Source: Labia minor (taxonomy: Eukaryota; Arthropoda; Insecta; Dermaptera; Spongiphoridae). Taken from it: a stretch of DNA of 64,000 nt. The position numbers and the translations under genes are program-made. Position 1 is the first letter of the stretch. Each line of letters opens with the position of its first letter. Below the pieces are notes generated by a model. It did no database searches. It had not been told where the DNA came from and saw nothing but the letters and a program-made list of their open reading frames with translations. Of the stretch, positions 37,106 through 48,689 are shown in pieces. The stretch is from the NCBI GenBank assembly GCA_963082975.1, contig OY720349.1, positions 64,540,501 to 64,604,500 on the forward strand. Reading direction: 5' to 3'.

Positions 37106-39840
37106 AGGGCCATGTATTTATATATTTTAAGCCCGAAGGTCCGATTAAGGTATTTTTTTCAAACATTTCACTTTGCTTGTGTTGATACCTGTTTTAAATC
37201 TACACCGCTAGTCAGGTTGAGTTCAATTTTTATAGATATGTTATAAAGTATAATGTCTAAGACACGTCAAAAATTAATTATGATTTATTCACATATATAG
37301 TATGTTTTTAAATTTTTTTGTCGACCAATTAAATTTCAATAAGAATTGAAAAAGGAAATATAAATAGTTTTTTTTTTATATATTTGCTTTAAAAAGTTTT
37401 CAAAAATTTTTGTTAGTAACAAAAATTCTGAAAACAAATTAATTCTTAATTAATGTATTTTTATTAAAAATGAACTATTAAATAGTTTGAATTGTGTCAT
37501 TATTGCCACAACATGAAAATCAAATAAAAAATATAAATTTTATTGTTGATATTAGAATATTCTTTTTTCTTTTTAAACTTTTTGATCAAATAAATATATA
37601 TTTATTATTTATTTTAAAGTTTATATCCCAGATTTACATGTGTTCTTCAATTTAATATTTGCCTTGATAATTTTGATTTATTATTTATACCCATACATTC
37701 TTTAATTTTTTCATTTATTTATTTTTATTGGTTTTAGATAGAAACAATGACTTATAAAGAGATTGTATTGATGTGATACCATATTTTTTGTATATATATA
37801 TATTCATAAAAGTTGAATGAATTTTTGCCCAAGTTAATTTAGAAGTCATATACAATTGTATAATAATACTCTGGGATTTAATAAATTTTAACAAATTCAA
37901 GGGAATTCTAAAAAAATTTCTAGAGTTTGCTAATCAATTTTTATTTATTTATATGACAATTATTTAATTCCAAGAGTTTTTAATTTATTTTTTTTAATTA
38001 TTTTTATTATCTTTAGTTAGCTACGTGGGACTTGGACATTAGGGTCAATACCAATCCTAAATTTTATATCTTGGCAACCCTTTTAATGCTTGTACTTGAC
38101 GTTCTTCCCCTGCACTCCACCAAGTTTAATTAATTGATTGTGATAAATTGTATAGAATAGAGGAACGATGAAAAAGCAACCAACTTCCTAATTACTGAAT
38201 CCTTAATCCCAATATACATATATATATTCTTTTACATTTACTCTCCCCTATATACGTGTGGAGATAGAAAAAGTGGATATGGTTGAATCGAAAAGTAATC
38301 AAATCAACTAGAGTGAAAAACTTTCTCCTCTTTACTCAACTTTAGAAACTGACTTATAGATAGATATAACCACCGCAATTAAATTAATTTAGAAACAATT
38401 TTAATTGTTAATTCTAATTTATAATATAATAAATTTTAACAAATCTTAATAAAGTTAATTAATCAATTTATTAGAGTTTAGTTAAAATCTCTAAAAGTAT
38501 TATATATACATATAAATAAATGATATAGAATTCAATTTATGGTTACCTAGCATTAGTTAGGGAAAAGGATGTTTAGCCCTATGGAATAAATTAAAAGAAA
38601 TTTATAGAAGTATAATAATATAGAATAGATAAATATGGAAAACATATAAAAGTGATGAAATCATTTATAAGGAGAACACTATAGAAGCCAACATATAGGA
38701 TAAAACAATGATATCTGATTATATAGATGTGTAGGTTAATTGAAATGAAATATCGTAGTTGTTTAAAAGTTTATCTAAAAGATCAAATATCACTTTGTTT
38801 TTTAGTTTTTTTACCAACGTTTCAACAAGTTATTGACATATAGGGTTAATTTCATATTCAATGTTTTAAAAAGGGTTTGAATGCTGCTCCTTGTTTTAAA
38901 TAACGTTTAAAATTACTGTACTTATTAAGGGATTATATTTAAATGATATTATCCATTTGAAAGCTGTTGAATATTCTATTGTTTTAAATTTGAATGAAAA
39001 TTATTGTTTAATTGTTCATTGTGTTTTTATTTATAAGAGAGTCAATATTTTTAAACAAATATGATTATTTGTATTAAAAAAAAATTATATACAGATAAAA
39101 TATTTTTTTTTATATTTTATGAAAAAAGTATTTAGTTAACATAACCTTAAAAAAAAAGTTTATGTAAAACAATAAAAAAAACGGTTATACTTTCAAATTT
39201 ATTATTCACAAAATGTGTTGTTAGCAAAAGATTAATTAAATCCATATTAAAAGTTTTTTTTTTTTTAATTTTCGTGTCATTGTTAATTAAAATGACAAAT
39301 ATATAGGGCAGAATTTCTATCTTTAAAACTTTAGAAATATTAAAGAAATTAATTCGATTATGCAAAATTACATTACATTATTACATAAGAAGATATATAA
39401 TTATAAAAATAATTTTATTCTTAAAATCTATAAAAATTTAAGTAATATATCCTCAACAAGATCGAGATAAAACTTGGAGGTTATTATTAGGTTTGATAGT
39501 TTCTTGAATTTCTTATTATGAAAAAAAGCCAGATATAATATTTTTTCAAAAATATATTTTTAATTTTCATTTATAAACCGAATAATTAATTTTAAGAGAT
39601 GTCTTTAAAAAAAAACTGAAAAAGGAAATTCTACAAACATTCATAGGTATTAAATTAAATATTTCATTTTAAAATGAAATATATACATATCTATTATAAA
39701 TATCCAATATGGAAATCACTTTCTTTTTCAATTCTCTTAAATAATTTGTGCAACAAGCGTATCTTTGAAAAGATATTGAATTTACAAAGAGAGTTAGACA
39801 AGAATAAAGATAGATATAGATTCCTTAGAGAAAACAGGCG
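37106..39840. other. AT-rich stretch, nothing recognised
   Basis: No coding signal. Small less-AT patches at 37120-37230 (possibly more of the mariner copy) and 38020-38130. Short (TA)n at about 37791-37803. The rest is low-complexity. Confidence 0.5.
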
Positions 39841-40080
39841 GAATATGAAAGAAAAAGGGAATGTTACAATCTGTGCCCTTCAGCCCCACCTTCTCCCCTC
39901 GTCTGAGCCTCCAAGACATGACTATAACGAGAACAAAAAAGTTTGTCTTCCAAGTGCAGTTAACCTAGTTTGTTTGGACCAACCACCTCCCATGTCCGTG
40001 ACTTGTCTCAGCAGCAACCACTATGAAAAGACCTCCACCCCTAAAAACTCGTCATTATACGGAAGTTGAAGATCTGCTCG
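39841..40080. promoter_or_regulatory. GC-elevated patch at the end of a 131-codon frame
   Basis: An open frame covers 39674-40069 (+). Its first half is low-complexity AT sequence; only the last 80 codons have balanced composition (CALQPHLLPSSEPPRHDYNE). I do not recognise the protein, and the ATG lies in AT-rich sequence, so a genuine gene is doubtful. Regulatory DNA is as likely. Confidence 0.2.
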
Positions 40081-40779
40081 AGGAGGTCATAAAAAAATTA
40101 TAACGAGTTGCTTACTCTTTTGAATTGTGTATATATAATATATTTGTTGTGTTTCATCTAATTTAGCTAAAGTCAAATTCTTTTTAATAGTTCGTGTTGT
40201 TTTTGTTTAGTTTTTTTTTTTCAGTCTTTACGAGAAAAATAAAGAAATATAATTACGAAGAAGATAAACTTAAGAAATTTAATACAAGATTAATTTTTAC
40301 ATTTTTTTTTTAATGATTTACCAATTTTAATACTACGTACATAGTACGTTTACTCCAAATTTCTAAATAAGAATTAAATAAATAGATCTACTCTAGAATA
40401 TAATTATACATTTTCTATAAGATAAGAAATTAATAATTAAACTAAATAAATACATAATTGTTTACTCTTATAAGTTATAAGACTAACAATTATATAAATT
40501 ATTTGCACCCCGAACTTGAAATCAAGATATTGAAACTAACCCTAGTATAATTAATGTAAAATTTAAACTATAGTCTAAGGTTGGTTAAATTAGAATAACC
40601 TAAGCCAATAGAAATAAAAAAAAAATTATATTTATTTTCGATTCAAATTTAGACTGGTCCTTTTATAGTATATAATAGAATAAGTACTATTTAATTGTTT
40701 CACTATTTTATTATTTGTTTTACATTTATTTATTATTTATGCCTTATTAATTATTGATTATAATTTATCACCTGATCTA
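40081..40779. other. AT-rich stretch, nothing recognised
   Basis: No ORF, repeat family or RNA gene seen. Confidence 0.5.
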
Positions 40780-41080
40780 TTTTTACTATCTCGCCAGAAA
40801 TAGTATTGCAATCACGAAAATTTTCGATGTCGAGATTTTGATGTTTTTATACGTTTTGAAGGTCGCTTAGTCATTTTCACTGAAAGGTTGAGAAAAATGT
40901 CTGTGTGTATATGTATATATATATGTGTGGGTGTGTGTATGTGAGTATGTAGACAAGATTACGCAAAAACGGTTTCAGCTAGAAAAATGAAATTTGTTAC
41001 ACAGGCATTATTCAAAATTCGTAGTTTTCTATCAACTTTTGAGAAATGGATTTTTGATCCGGAAGAGAGTCTTTACCAAC
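40780..41080 (+). repeat. Dispersed-repeat remnant with TGTGTG microsatellite core
   Basis: Order of parts: ATCTCGCCAGAAATAG, CGAAAATTTTCGATGTCGAG, a TG-rich core (TGTGTGTATATGTATATATA to TGTGGGTGTGTGTATG), then GACAAGATTACGCAAAAACG, GAAATTTGTTACACAGG and ATCAACTTTTGAGAAATGG. The same plan, simple-repeat core followed by AAC(G/A)G-type and GAAATTTG and CAACTTTTG motifs, is seen at 60034-60381. This suggests a widespread non-autonomous transposon class. Its family is not established. Confidence 0.5.
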
Positions 41081-41657
41081 CACGTTTTTATTTTTTTTTC
41101 CTCTAAAGTGACCGTAAAAATAAAGATATATGTTTGTTTGATTATTTTTCACTTGATTAAAAATTGTATTATAAAATTACTATATCTATAAAATTCCAGC
41201 TTGATTGAATCGCTGAAAGTACCGGAATTAATTTTTTAACAGGACTGCAAATCACGCGCCTGCACGTGACGTGGTGCCATCAACAAAGAGCTAAAGACGT
41301 GCTGGTTTAATAAATATCATTTATTAATTTTAATTTATAATTTAATTACTTAAATTTAATTTAAATATATAATATATGTTATTTAATCCAATTCAATTTT
41401 TCGAGATAGTCGAGTGGAGACACTCCAGATATTTTACAAATTCAAATACTTCTAGGAATACTGGTTGAAGACGTTAATACGCCTTTAATATTAGCACTAG
41501 TAATAATACTCTGCCGTCGTCTATATTTTAATGCCGTCGTCTATCAATAAGGCTCACTATAAATGTTCTGTCTATATCCATGGTTCTTTATTAATATTTT
41601 TATGTTTTATATTCAAATTATAGTCTTGATTAATTGGTTCATTTCTTTGATTTACAG

Positions 41658-41866
41658 TTACGACGTCCGAGCAAATAAACCAGATGTCGGTTCTCATTGG
41701 AAGGATGCCGAGGTCCTCGGGGACAGAGGGTATTTTCGCACTATCAGTGAACCATCTACTCTCTCTGTTGATAGTGTAGAAGAACGAGATCAGGGTGAAT
41801 ATCGATGCCGAGTGGATTTTCGAATGTCACCTACGCGCAATTCGAAAGTCCATCTCAACGTTATTG
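41658..41866 (+). CDS. Ig-domain exon of a Sidestep-like cell-surface protein (internal exon)
   Basis: A 209-bp internal exon bounded by a good acceptor (TTTGATTTACAG|T) and donor (TTATTG|GTAAGT), phase 2 at its start and phase 1 at its end. It encodes 69 whole codons from YDVRANKPDVGSHWKDAEVL to SKVHLNVI, with no stop. The motif DQGEYRCRVDFRMSPTRN contains the D-x-G-x-Y-x-C signature around the second Ig cysteine and the CRVDF..SPTRN block typical of the first V-type Ig domain of the arthropod Sidestep family; the HW..A..LGDRGYFR segment also fits. Drosophila Sidestep proteins are membrane receptors that bind Beaten path proteins in neuron and muscle wiring; a like role here is inference. 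The upstream exon with the first cysteine and core tryptophan is not found in the window, so the preceding intron may exceed 41 kb. The gene runs on the plus strand. Confidence 0.85.
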
Positions 41867-42600
41867 GTAAGTTAGTCATGAATAATTCTTTATTTTTTTT
41901 TTTAAAGAATTTTAATTGAGTTGTTTAAAAGAAATGAAAAAACCAACATCAATATCAAATAAATAAATTTAGATGGCTTCTTCAGACAAACTCTGATTAT
42001 TTTTATTCCCCATGTATACTCTCTTTTTAATTTTTTTTTTTTTGTTTTTTGAATGGAACTTAATTCTCAAGACTTTATTTTCATACAAAATAAAACATAT
42101 AGAACATTTTCTAGAAATATAATAATATAGATTGGTTGGATCAAAGCTAACCAATTAAATAGAGTACAAATTCTACCTTTAATTGAAACAATTGTCTTTA
42201 TAAATAAATGAGTGAAGTTGTTCCGGCGAATAAACCGACCTGCATGATGATTTTATTTACTCGTAAATGAAGTTACTAATAATTAGAAATTTCAAGTCCA
42301 TCTCACTTGTAATTCGTGTCTCAATTAAAGCATATGGAAATCTAGCTTCTCTTTGGGATATTCCCAAATCGAGCTGGGATTTATTTTAGGATTATCATGA
42401 AAATTGAGATAACATTTCCACACAACTTTTGATACGAAATTTCTGACAAATAGAATTTGAGTTGTTGTTGTTATTATATGTATGTACGTTTATATGTATG
42501 TTGTCTTAAATAAGGAATATCGTTACACCACTCAGGCAATAATCTTTTTTCTCATAACAACAACAACAACAACAACTTGAACAACTTAGTAAAGTTTTAA
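41867..42600 (+). other. Presumed intron of the Sidestep-like gene
   Basis: AT-rich sequence after the donor at 41867. A 45-bp patch at 42218-42262 could be read as a next exon (see findings), but this is weak. CAA repeats lie at about 42557-42576. Confidence 0.45.
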
Positions 42601-42960
42601 TGTGTCAAACAAAGGCGCACATACACACATAAGATACACGTGTTTCGTCTCACTAACTGCGAAAATGTTTCTGTTCTCAATTGCAACTTGGAATTTCATT
42701 ATCGACTTTGTCTACATCCCCATCTTCCACCCTTTTCACTGCGCACCATCACCCGAACGCAACCTCTGTCTCTTGTCATTCAATAGACTTAGTAAAATTG
42801 CCAAGAATTGTAGTTTGAGGGCTTAAAGTCAGCAGGAAACAGAAAGGGACATAAAGCTAGATGGAGAGAGAGAGAGAGAGGGTATCAGAAGAAGATGGCG
42901 TATAGGCTATAGGGACTGAAGAAAAGGGGCATGAAAGGGAACCAAATCAACGAAGGCGCA
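42601..42960. promoter_or_regulatory. GC-elevated island with (AG)n, possible intronic regulatory DNA
   Basis: About 350 bp of higher complexity with ACACGTGTTTCGTCTCAC, CACCATCACCCGAACGC and a (GA)n run at about 42862-42881. A 74-codon frame has no recognisable protein features. If the Ig gene continues to the right, this is intronic and might be an enhancer. Confidence 0.25.
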
Positions 42961-43840
42961 TTGGAGTTGGTTTTCTATAATATTTCCTTCTGTCGTGTTA
43001 TGAATTTTAAATACATTTTATATCAATAATAGAATTTATTTTCTCAACTGCTCCATGAATAAAAATAAAATAAACTAAAATCTATTCAAAAGTTTTAGAT
43101 TCGACAATCCTATCAATCATTTTGATCGCTAAAAAAGTACCACATCTTCAAATAGTGCTATCATTTTAAAATTTTTATTATTATTAATAATAATATATTT
43201 ATGAGGGACAAAAACATGAAATTAAAATATATATACCATCTTCACAATGAAATATCAATATACAAGTATTTGTGATATATTTAATTAAATATTTCTTGAA
43301 TTTTTTTCAATTCATTGCTCTCAAAAAATAAAATAATAGTATAAATCATAGATGATTGAATTTTTTCATGAACAGAAACACTTACCTTAGCACATATTCA
43401 ATTTTTAGTTAGATATCATTTTTACAAAGATTCTTTATGTTAAATTATATTTTAGTCATCAAATACATTAAAGAAAAAAATAACTTAAAAATATAATATA
43501 CCTAATAATATAATTGAAAATTTTGAATTTACAATCTAAATTTATGCTTTTATTTGTTTATTAGTTTATCAAGTGTTTCCACAACTATCCATGTTGTAAA
43601 CCACATTATAATAGTAAATATGTTCAATCTATATATTAAAATTTTTTAAAACAGAATTAAAATAGTAATATATTATTAGCTTATAATCCTGTCCCTTTTA
43701 ACAAATTCAATTGTCATCATTTAATATATTCACTAGTCATATTTTTCTATCATAATTTAAAGAAAAAGAAATCTCCATTTACGTCTTTTATCATTCCTTC
43801 TTTTAGAAATCAGAGAAAATCCTTCCTTCTTTTTTCTTTT
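42961..43840. other. AT-rich stretch, nothing recognised
   Basis: Low-complexity AT sequence without coding signal. Confidence 0.5.
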
Positions 43841-44340
43841 TTTTTACACTCACCCTCCAGTGGTGCAATTCTCACCCACCCACCCGACACATTTGCACAC
43901 ATATAAAAGAAAAAGAAAAAAAAATCCACGACGTGTCAAAGATGCGCAACAGTTCGAAAAAGACATTCATCGGTTGAGGTTTCAGCCCGCAAATTTTACA
44001 CCCTCCAGGTCCAAGATTTATAGAGTGGTTACTTAAGGATTTACCTTAGGACCCTGTGTGTGTCTTTAGAGTCTGATGCCCTTTCCCTCACCCCATGGAT
44101 AAGATAAAGGATTCGAGGAGAGACAGAGAGAAAGGCGGAGAGATATACTACCTGCCGAGGTTCATTACCGTTCTCACTCTCTTCGATAATAGAAAATGGT
44201 TCACCCCCCTCATCCCTTCTTTCTCCCACTCTTCACCGACCTGTCTGTCCACACGAACAGACTAAGGGAACAAACATTATATGCATAAAAGTGAAATGGC
44301 GATTTATAATCCAGCCCCTTTCCTTGAATCCCTCCACTAC
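43841..44340 (-). promoter_or_regulatory. GC-elevated island with a possible minus-strand first exon
   Basis: Highest-complexity patch in this part of the window. On the minus strand an ATG at 44229 opens 62 codons (MGERRDEGGEPFSIIEESEN at the start). Near the end of the frame the bases CCTAAG|GTAAAT form a good splice donor at about 44045. The peptide is not recognised. It may be a 5' exon with its promoter, or conserved non-coding DNA with chance openness. Confidence 0.3.
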
Positions 44341-44564
44341 CATCAGCAATGATAAATGACGCGAGATTTACAGTAGAGGCTAACTTAAAACTGGATGACT
44401 TGAATGAATGTTGAGATCTAATGATAAGAGCGAATTGTGACCAATAATATATATTCCCAAAATAAAGTCCCTTCTATATTACTGTCAAAATAAAAGTTAA
44501 TTTATCATATCAAATGACCAAGAGTGCTTTAATAAAATCCAAATATAAAAGTCATTAATCTATT

Positions 44565-44605
<41 letters not shown>

Positions 44606-45980
44606 CTTAAATATAAAATATATGAAAAATAAATAAATCTTTTCGTTTTCTAAATAAAATTGCATGATTTAACAACATAATTGAATATCAATCGAAAAAC
44701 CAACATACATATATCAAAGCACAATGACAATCTATTGCTTAAAATTATTTTAATATAATTTATTAATTTTTTTGACTATTAAAATGTGTTTACATATATA
44801 TATGTATATACAATACAAAGAGCAAAATTAAACTATAGTGGAAGAAAATGTAAAAATTTATTGGAAATTGGATAGGGATGGTTGTAGGGATGTGGTTGTT
44901 TTGAAAAAAATATTTTCAGTTTAGTTCATTACTTTTGAGATGGATCCTAAAACATCAAAAAATTCAATGAATGTAACATGGAAGGACACCACTCTACCGG
45001 TATAAAGGAATATTATTATAATAGCAAACACAAAATTAATAATTAAATTATAATGTAACAAGGAACAAAAAATAATTTTTTGAACAAAAAGAGCGGAAAT
45101 ACAAGGTTAGAAAAAGAAATAGTATCATATAATATGTATAAATATATATGATAACATAAATAATAATTGAATGTGAAAATCCTATAATATTTATGAAATA
45201 TAATAATATTGGAGCGGGAGTTAATTAAAATGCATTTTTCATTATAATTAATTCTGCTAAAATATAATAACGATTTAACACAAATATCCAGGGCATAACA
45301 ATTTTATATACAAAAGTCAAAAAGGATGGAGAAAAATGGAAATTTAAACGAATTCACTCACCTGAGCTTCCTGGCCTTCTCTTTCTCCCTCACTCGGGAT
45401 GACAAAGCCAATCAATTTAATTATATTTTCACAAAAAGCAAACTTAGTTTACATATTGTACACTGTTTTACTTTGCTTTTGTAATTACTTTTTTATGGCG
45501 CTCTTTTATATGTATGTTTTTATGCATTTTCCGGGAGAGGGTTGAAAATAAAAACTCTTTTGAGAAATATTTTTTTATCGTGTTTCGAGCTTTTTTTTTA
45601 TTTCATTTATTTTTTTATTTTTTATTTTTTTTTTTTTACTTTTCACAACCAATCGTCTTTGAAAATAAATTATTATTAATTTATCTATCTAATTTTTAAT
45701 AGATCAATAACAATAATGAAATTAAGTTATAAATATAGAATTATATTTTATATATCAAAACTAATTATTTATAATTCATTTCGTATATATATGTATTAGT
45801 AATTTCTTAATTAATTGGAAATCAATAAAATTAAAGAAATTACCTTCTTAGTCAATTTTAGTAACGTAATAGAAGGTTTATTCTTTATTTAATTAAACTA
45901 TGATATTTTCTTTTGTTAGACTGTATTATGATTGTAATGATGATATAAGAATATAATGTGATCATGGATTCATCTTAACA
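44341..45980. other. AT-rich stretch with (TA)n and T-rich runs
   Basis: (TA)n at 44568-44598 and a T-rich run at about 45586-45640. A frame at 45514-45699 is made of poly-T and is not a gene. Nothing else recognised. Confidence 0.5.
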
Positions 45981-45989
45981 CCGTATCAG

Positions 45990-46444
45990 TCCCAATCTAT
46001 TTATCTATCTCTGTGGCTCCACGGAACTCGAAAGTTCTTGGCCGCAGCAACCACACTTCTCCAAGTATTCCTATTCTGAACCACAAGCCTCCAATCCCAA
46101 CCCTCTCCCATCTCTCTCATGTCCCTTCCTACATTATCCAACCACCGCGTCCTTCGTCTTCCAAGTGGGCTATTCCCACTCAGTCTCCCCACCAATATAT
46201 TTTTCGCCATTCTTTCCTCTCCCATTCTAGCCATGTGCCCTGCCCATCGCAACCTTCTTGATTTTATAATTCTTACTAAATCTGGAGATGCATAGAGATC
46301 CTCGTTTTGCAATCTCCGCCATTCCCCCGGTGACCTCATCTTTCTGCAGAATCCTATCCTCAAATACTCTAAATCTACTCTCGTCTCCTAAGGTGATAGA
46401 CCATGCCTCACACCCATATAATACAACCGTATCTGTTCCAAAGA
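45990..46444 (-). pseudogene. RTE-like non-LTR retrotransposon C-terminus (copy 2)
   Basis: The minus strand carries the tail that follows the reverse transcriptase in a widespread animal LINE type. It reads VLYGCEAWSITLGDESRFRV, a frameshift in a G run near 46325, then GEWRRLQNEDLYASPDLVRI, IKSRRLRWAGHMARMGEER, LGRRRTRWLDNVGRDMRE and VVAAAKNFRVPWSH with a stop at about 46001. The last part is an open frame of 120 codons (46001-46363). RWAGHxARM and RRTRWLDN are the hallmark blocks. Compared with the copy at 22396, the IFGPK-type segment before DEVTG is missing. There is no RT or endonuclease, so it is dead. The stop is close to the native protein end. Confidence 0.85.
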
Positions 46445-46779
46445 TTTTGATTATGAATAAATATTATAATATATATTATATATATGAAATACATATAATC
46501 AATATAATTGATAATCCATTAAAGAATAATTTAAAATAAATAATGTTCATAAGCAAATAACCTAGTCTCTAGTGAATTGGAAAACACCAATCCTCACAAT
46601 ATTAAAAAAAAATTATTTTAATAGATTCCTATTTAACAAACTAAAATGAGCTTAGATGCTAAGAGCTAATATTTTTCATTAAAAATATGATTAATTTACT
46701 TCAAAATATAACAAATAATTTCACATAGATATTTAAGAAATATTTTCACCAAACATTTAAAATATTATTAATATTATTA
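46445..46779. other. AT-rich stretch between the RTE-like copy and the LINE
   Basis: No feature seen. Confidence 0.5.
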
Positions 46780-46792
46780 TTATTGAAATTTT
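46780..46792 (+). repeat. Likely target-site duplication of the LINE, left copy
   Basis: TTATTGAAATTTT here is identical to the 13 bases that directly follow the poly(A) tail at 51498-51510. AT-rich sequence raises the chance of coincidence, but both positions are those expected. Confidence 0.6.
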
Positions 46793-47183
46793 CAGTTCAG
46801 TTTTGGCATTCAAATAGAAAGGATCAAGAGCTAATCTTTATATTTAATTCTATATATAGTGTGAGTTGAGTCAAATGACCTTTTCTTTTATAATTAATAT
46901 TAGTTTATTTAAATTTTATTGTATATAAAATTGTATATAATTTTAATATATATTTCTTATTTAACTTTACCCTCTTACTAACAGCCTATCTAGGGCCTTC
47001 CCTCTCCAAAAATGCCCCGAAAGGCCTCGGTGGCACCCAAAATTCTTTCTCTCTCCTTTCTTTAAATGTATATATTATTATTATTGTTATTAATGTTATT
47101 GTTGTTATATTTTTTTTTTTTTTTTTGTTATTATTATTTTCGTTCTTTATTTTATGCCTCCAAATTAATTGAAAAATATAATC

Positions 47184-48689
47184 ATGCAGGCAGGCGATTT
47201 GAATTGCAATCCATTCAAGGGAAATACCTTGAATCGATCACCTCCAGTCCCACGAATAGATGGTACAAAAGTAAATGATGAAGAGCAGAAATTAATTGCC
47301 TCGTCTCCTCTCCCTCCACTTATGTCGTGCACCCTTACAAACAGTAAAAGTTATTATAATGAATGGCAAAACGAAATAAAAGAAAAAAAAGCCCTTGAGC
47401 AAATAATAATTGAAATGCAACAACAGATTAAAAATCTGGAAAATAAAATAAAGATGATAGATGAAAAAAATGCATCGTCATCTATTCAAACAGTAATTGA
47501 ACCAGTTTATAGTACTGATGAAGAAGAATTTGAAAAAGGAACTGACTGGATTGTTAAAACTAATAAAAAAAGAAAGTTGAACATCTCTATCAGTCCAGAA
47601 AATATTGATAAAAATATGAAAACAAAAAATATAGAAAAATATGAAAGTGAAAAAATGCAAAAGCCATATAACAATAACACTTCATCAAAATATGTTAAAG
47701 ATGATAAATTCGATTCAAAACCACCACCAATTTATGTAAAGGAACAAAATAACCATGCACAATTTACACTTAGACTTAAAAATGAGTTGGGGGTGAATAA
47801 ATTTCTAGCTAAAACACTTAGCAATGGTGATCTTAAGATTAATTTAGAAACATGTGAAGTATATCGAAATATGATTGACTTTCTTAAAAGAAACGCTGTA
47901 TCACATCATACTTATGAGAACAAAAGTAACCGACCTATAAGAGTCATGGCAAAAGGTCTCCACTGTAGTTGGGATCCTGATGAAATCTTAAATGATCTTA
48001 AAAATAGAGGTCTTGCTATTGAACAAGTTACCCCAAAGCTTTCATGGAAAACAAAAAAGCCTCTTAACATGTTCATGCTAACCTTCAAAAATTCAGAAAA
48101 CATTGAAACAATTTACAAAATAAACAGTATTCTTTATACCAAAATTGAAATTCACCCGATGCGTGGGTCAAAATTGGTTCCACAATGCAAAAAATGCCAA
48201 AAATTTGGGCATACACAAAACTACTGTTCGACAGGACCGAGATGCGTTAAGTGCAAGGTCAAGGGTCATCTAACTAAAGATTGCCCAAAACCAAAAGAAA
48301 ATAAGGCAGAATGTGTAAACTGTGGCGGCGAACACCCTGCAAACTATCGTGGATGCGAAATAGCAATAAAAGCTCAAGAATTGCGAGCTAAACAAGTGAA
48401 AGTAAATTCACAAAGGCCAAATATTGAGAATGCATTACACCAAAAAACCCAACAACAAACTCATACTAAACCAAAAGTGATAGAAAAAATAGATCTACTC
48501 CCAAGAAAAGATAATAACAGTTATTCAGATAAACTTAAGAATGACGCAAGCCTGAATGCGACACTCCAAATAGTACTGAATAAGATAAATAAAATTGAAT
48601 CTTTTCAAAATAAGATGAAAACCTCAATTACGGCAATTAATAGGCGAATAGGAGCGCTTGAAAATAAAAAATCTAATTATAAAAAATAA
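47184..48689 (+). CDS. LINE ORF1 nucleic-acid-binding protein (Gag-like)
   Basis: 501 residues from the ATG at 47184 (MQAGDLNCNPFKGNT); the reading frame is open for five more codons upstream but those lack an ATG. Domains: a coiled-coil stretch at about 57-92 (KALEQIIIEMQQQIKNLENK); an acidic and lysine-rich linker; a PRE_C2HC/RRM-like region at about 245-330 (RPIRVMAKGLHCSWDPDEIL); then three CCHC-type zinc knuckles at about 335-395 (CKKCQKFGHTQNYC, CVKCKVKGHLTKDC, CVNCGGEHPANYRGC). A second coiled coil closes the C-terminus. In Jockey and relatives this protein binds the element RNA and carries it to the nucleus as a ribonucleoprotein. The stop codon overlaps the ORF2 start in TAATG, so ORF2 is probably made by termination-reinitiation. 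Confidence 0.9.
   Translation: MQAGDLNCNPFKGNTLNRSPPVPRIDGTKVNDEEQKLIASSPLPPLMSCTLTNSKSYYNEWQNEIKEKKALEQIIIEMQQQIKNLENKIKMIDEKNASSSIQTVIEPVYSTDEEEFEKGTDWIVKTNKKRKLNISISPENIDKNMKTKNIEKYESEKMQKPYNNNTSSKYVKDDKFDSKPPPIYVKEQNNHAQFTLRLKNELGVNKFLAKTLSNGDLKINLETCEVYRNMIDFLKRNAVSHHTYENKSNRPIRVMAKGLHCSWDPDEILNDLKNRGLAIEQVTPKLSWKTKKPLNMFMLTFKNSENIETIYKINSILYTKIEIHPMRGSKLVPQCKKCQKFGHTQNYCSTGPRCVKCKVKGHLTKDCPKPKENKAECVNCGGEHPANYRGCEIAIKAQELRAKQVKVNSQRPNIENALHQKTQQQTHTKPKVIEKIDLLPRKDNNSYSDKLKNDASLNATLQIVLNKINKIESFQNKMKTSITAINRRIGALENKKSNYKK

Noticed and set aside
41563-41657. Upstream extension of the Ig frame to an ATG at 41563
   Set aside because: The extension is AT-rich hydrophobic sequence ending in a clear splice acceptor; it is intron.
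45514-45699. 61-codon Phe-rich frame
   Set aside because: It is made of poly-T runs and has no coding character.
46013-46539. Plus-strand frames of about 80 codons opposite the RTE-like copy
   Set aside because: Shadows of the minus-strand retrotransposon tail.
47169-47183. ORF1 starting five codons upstream at TTG
   Set aside because: Eukaryotic elements normally use ATG; the first ATG in frame is at 47184.
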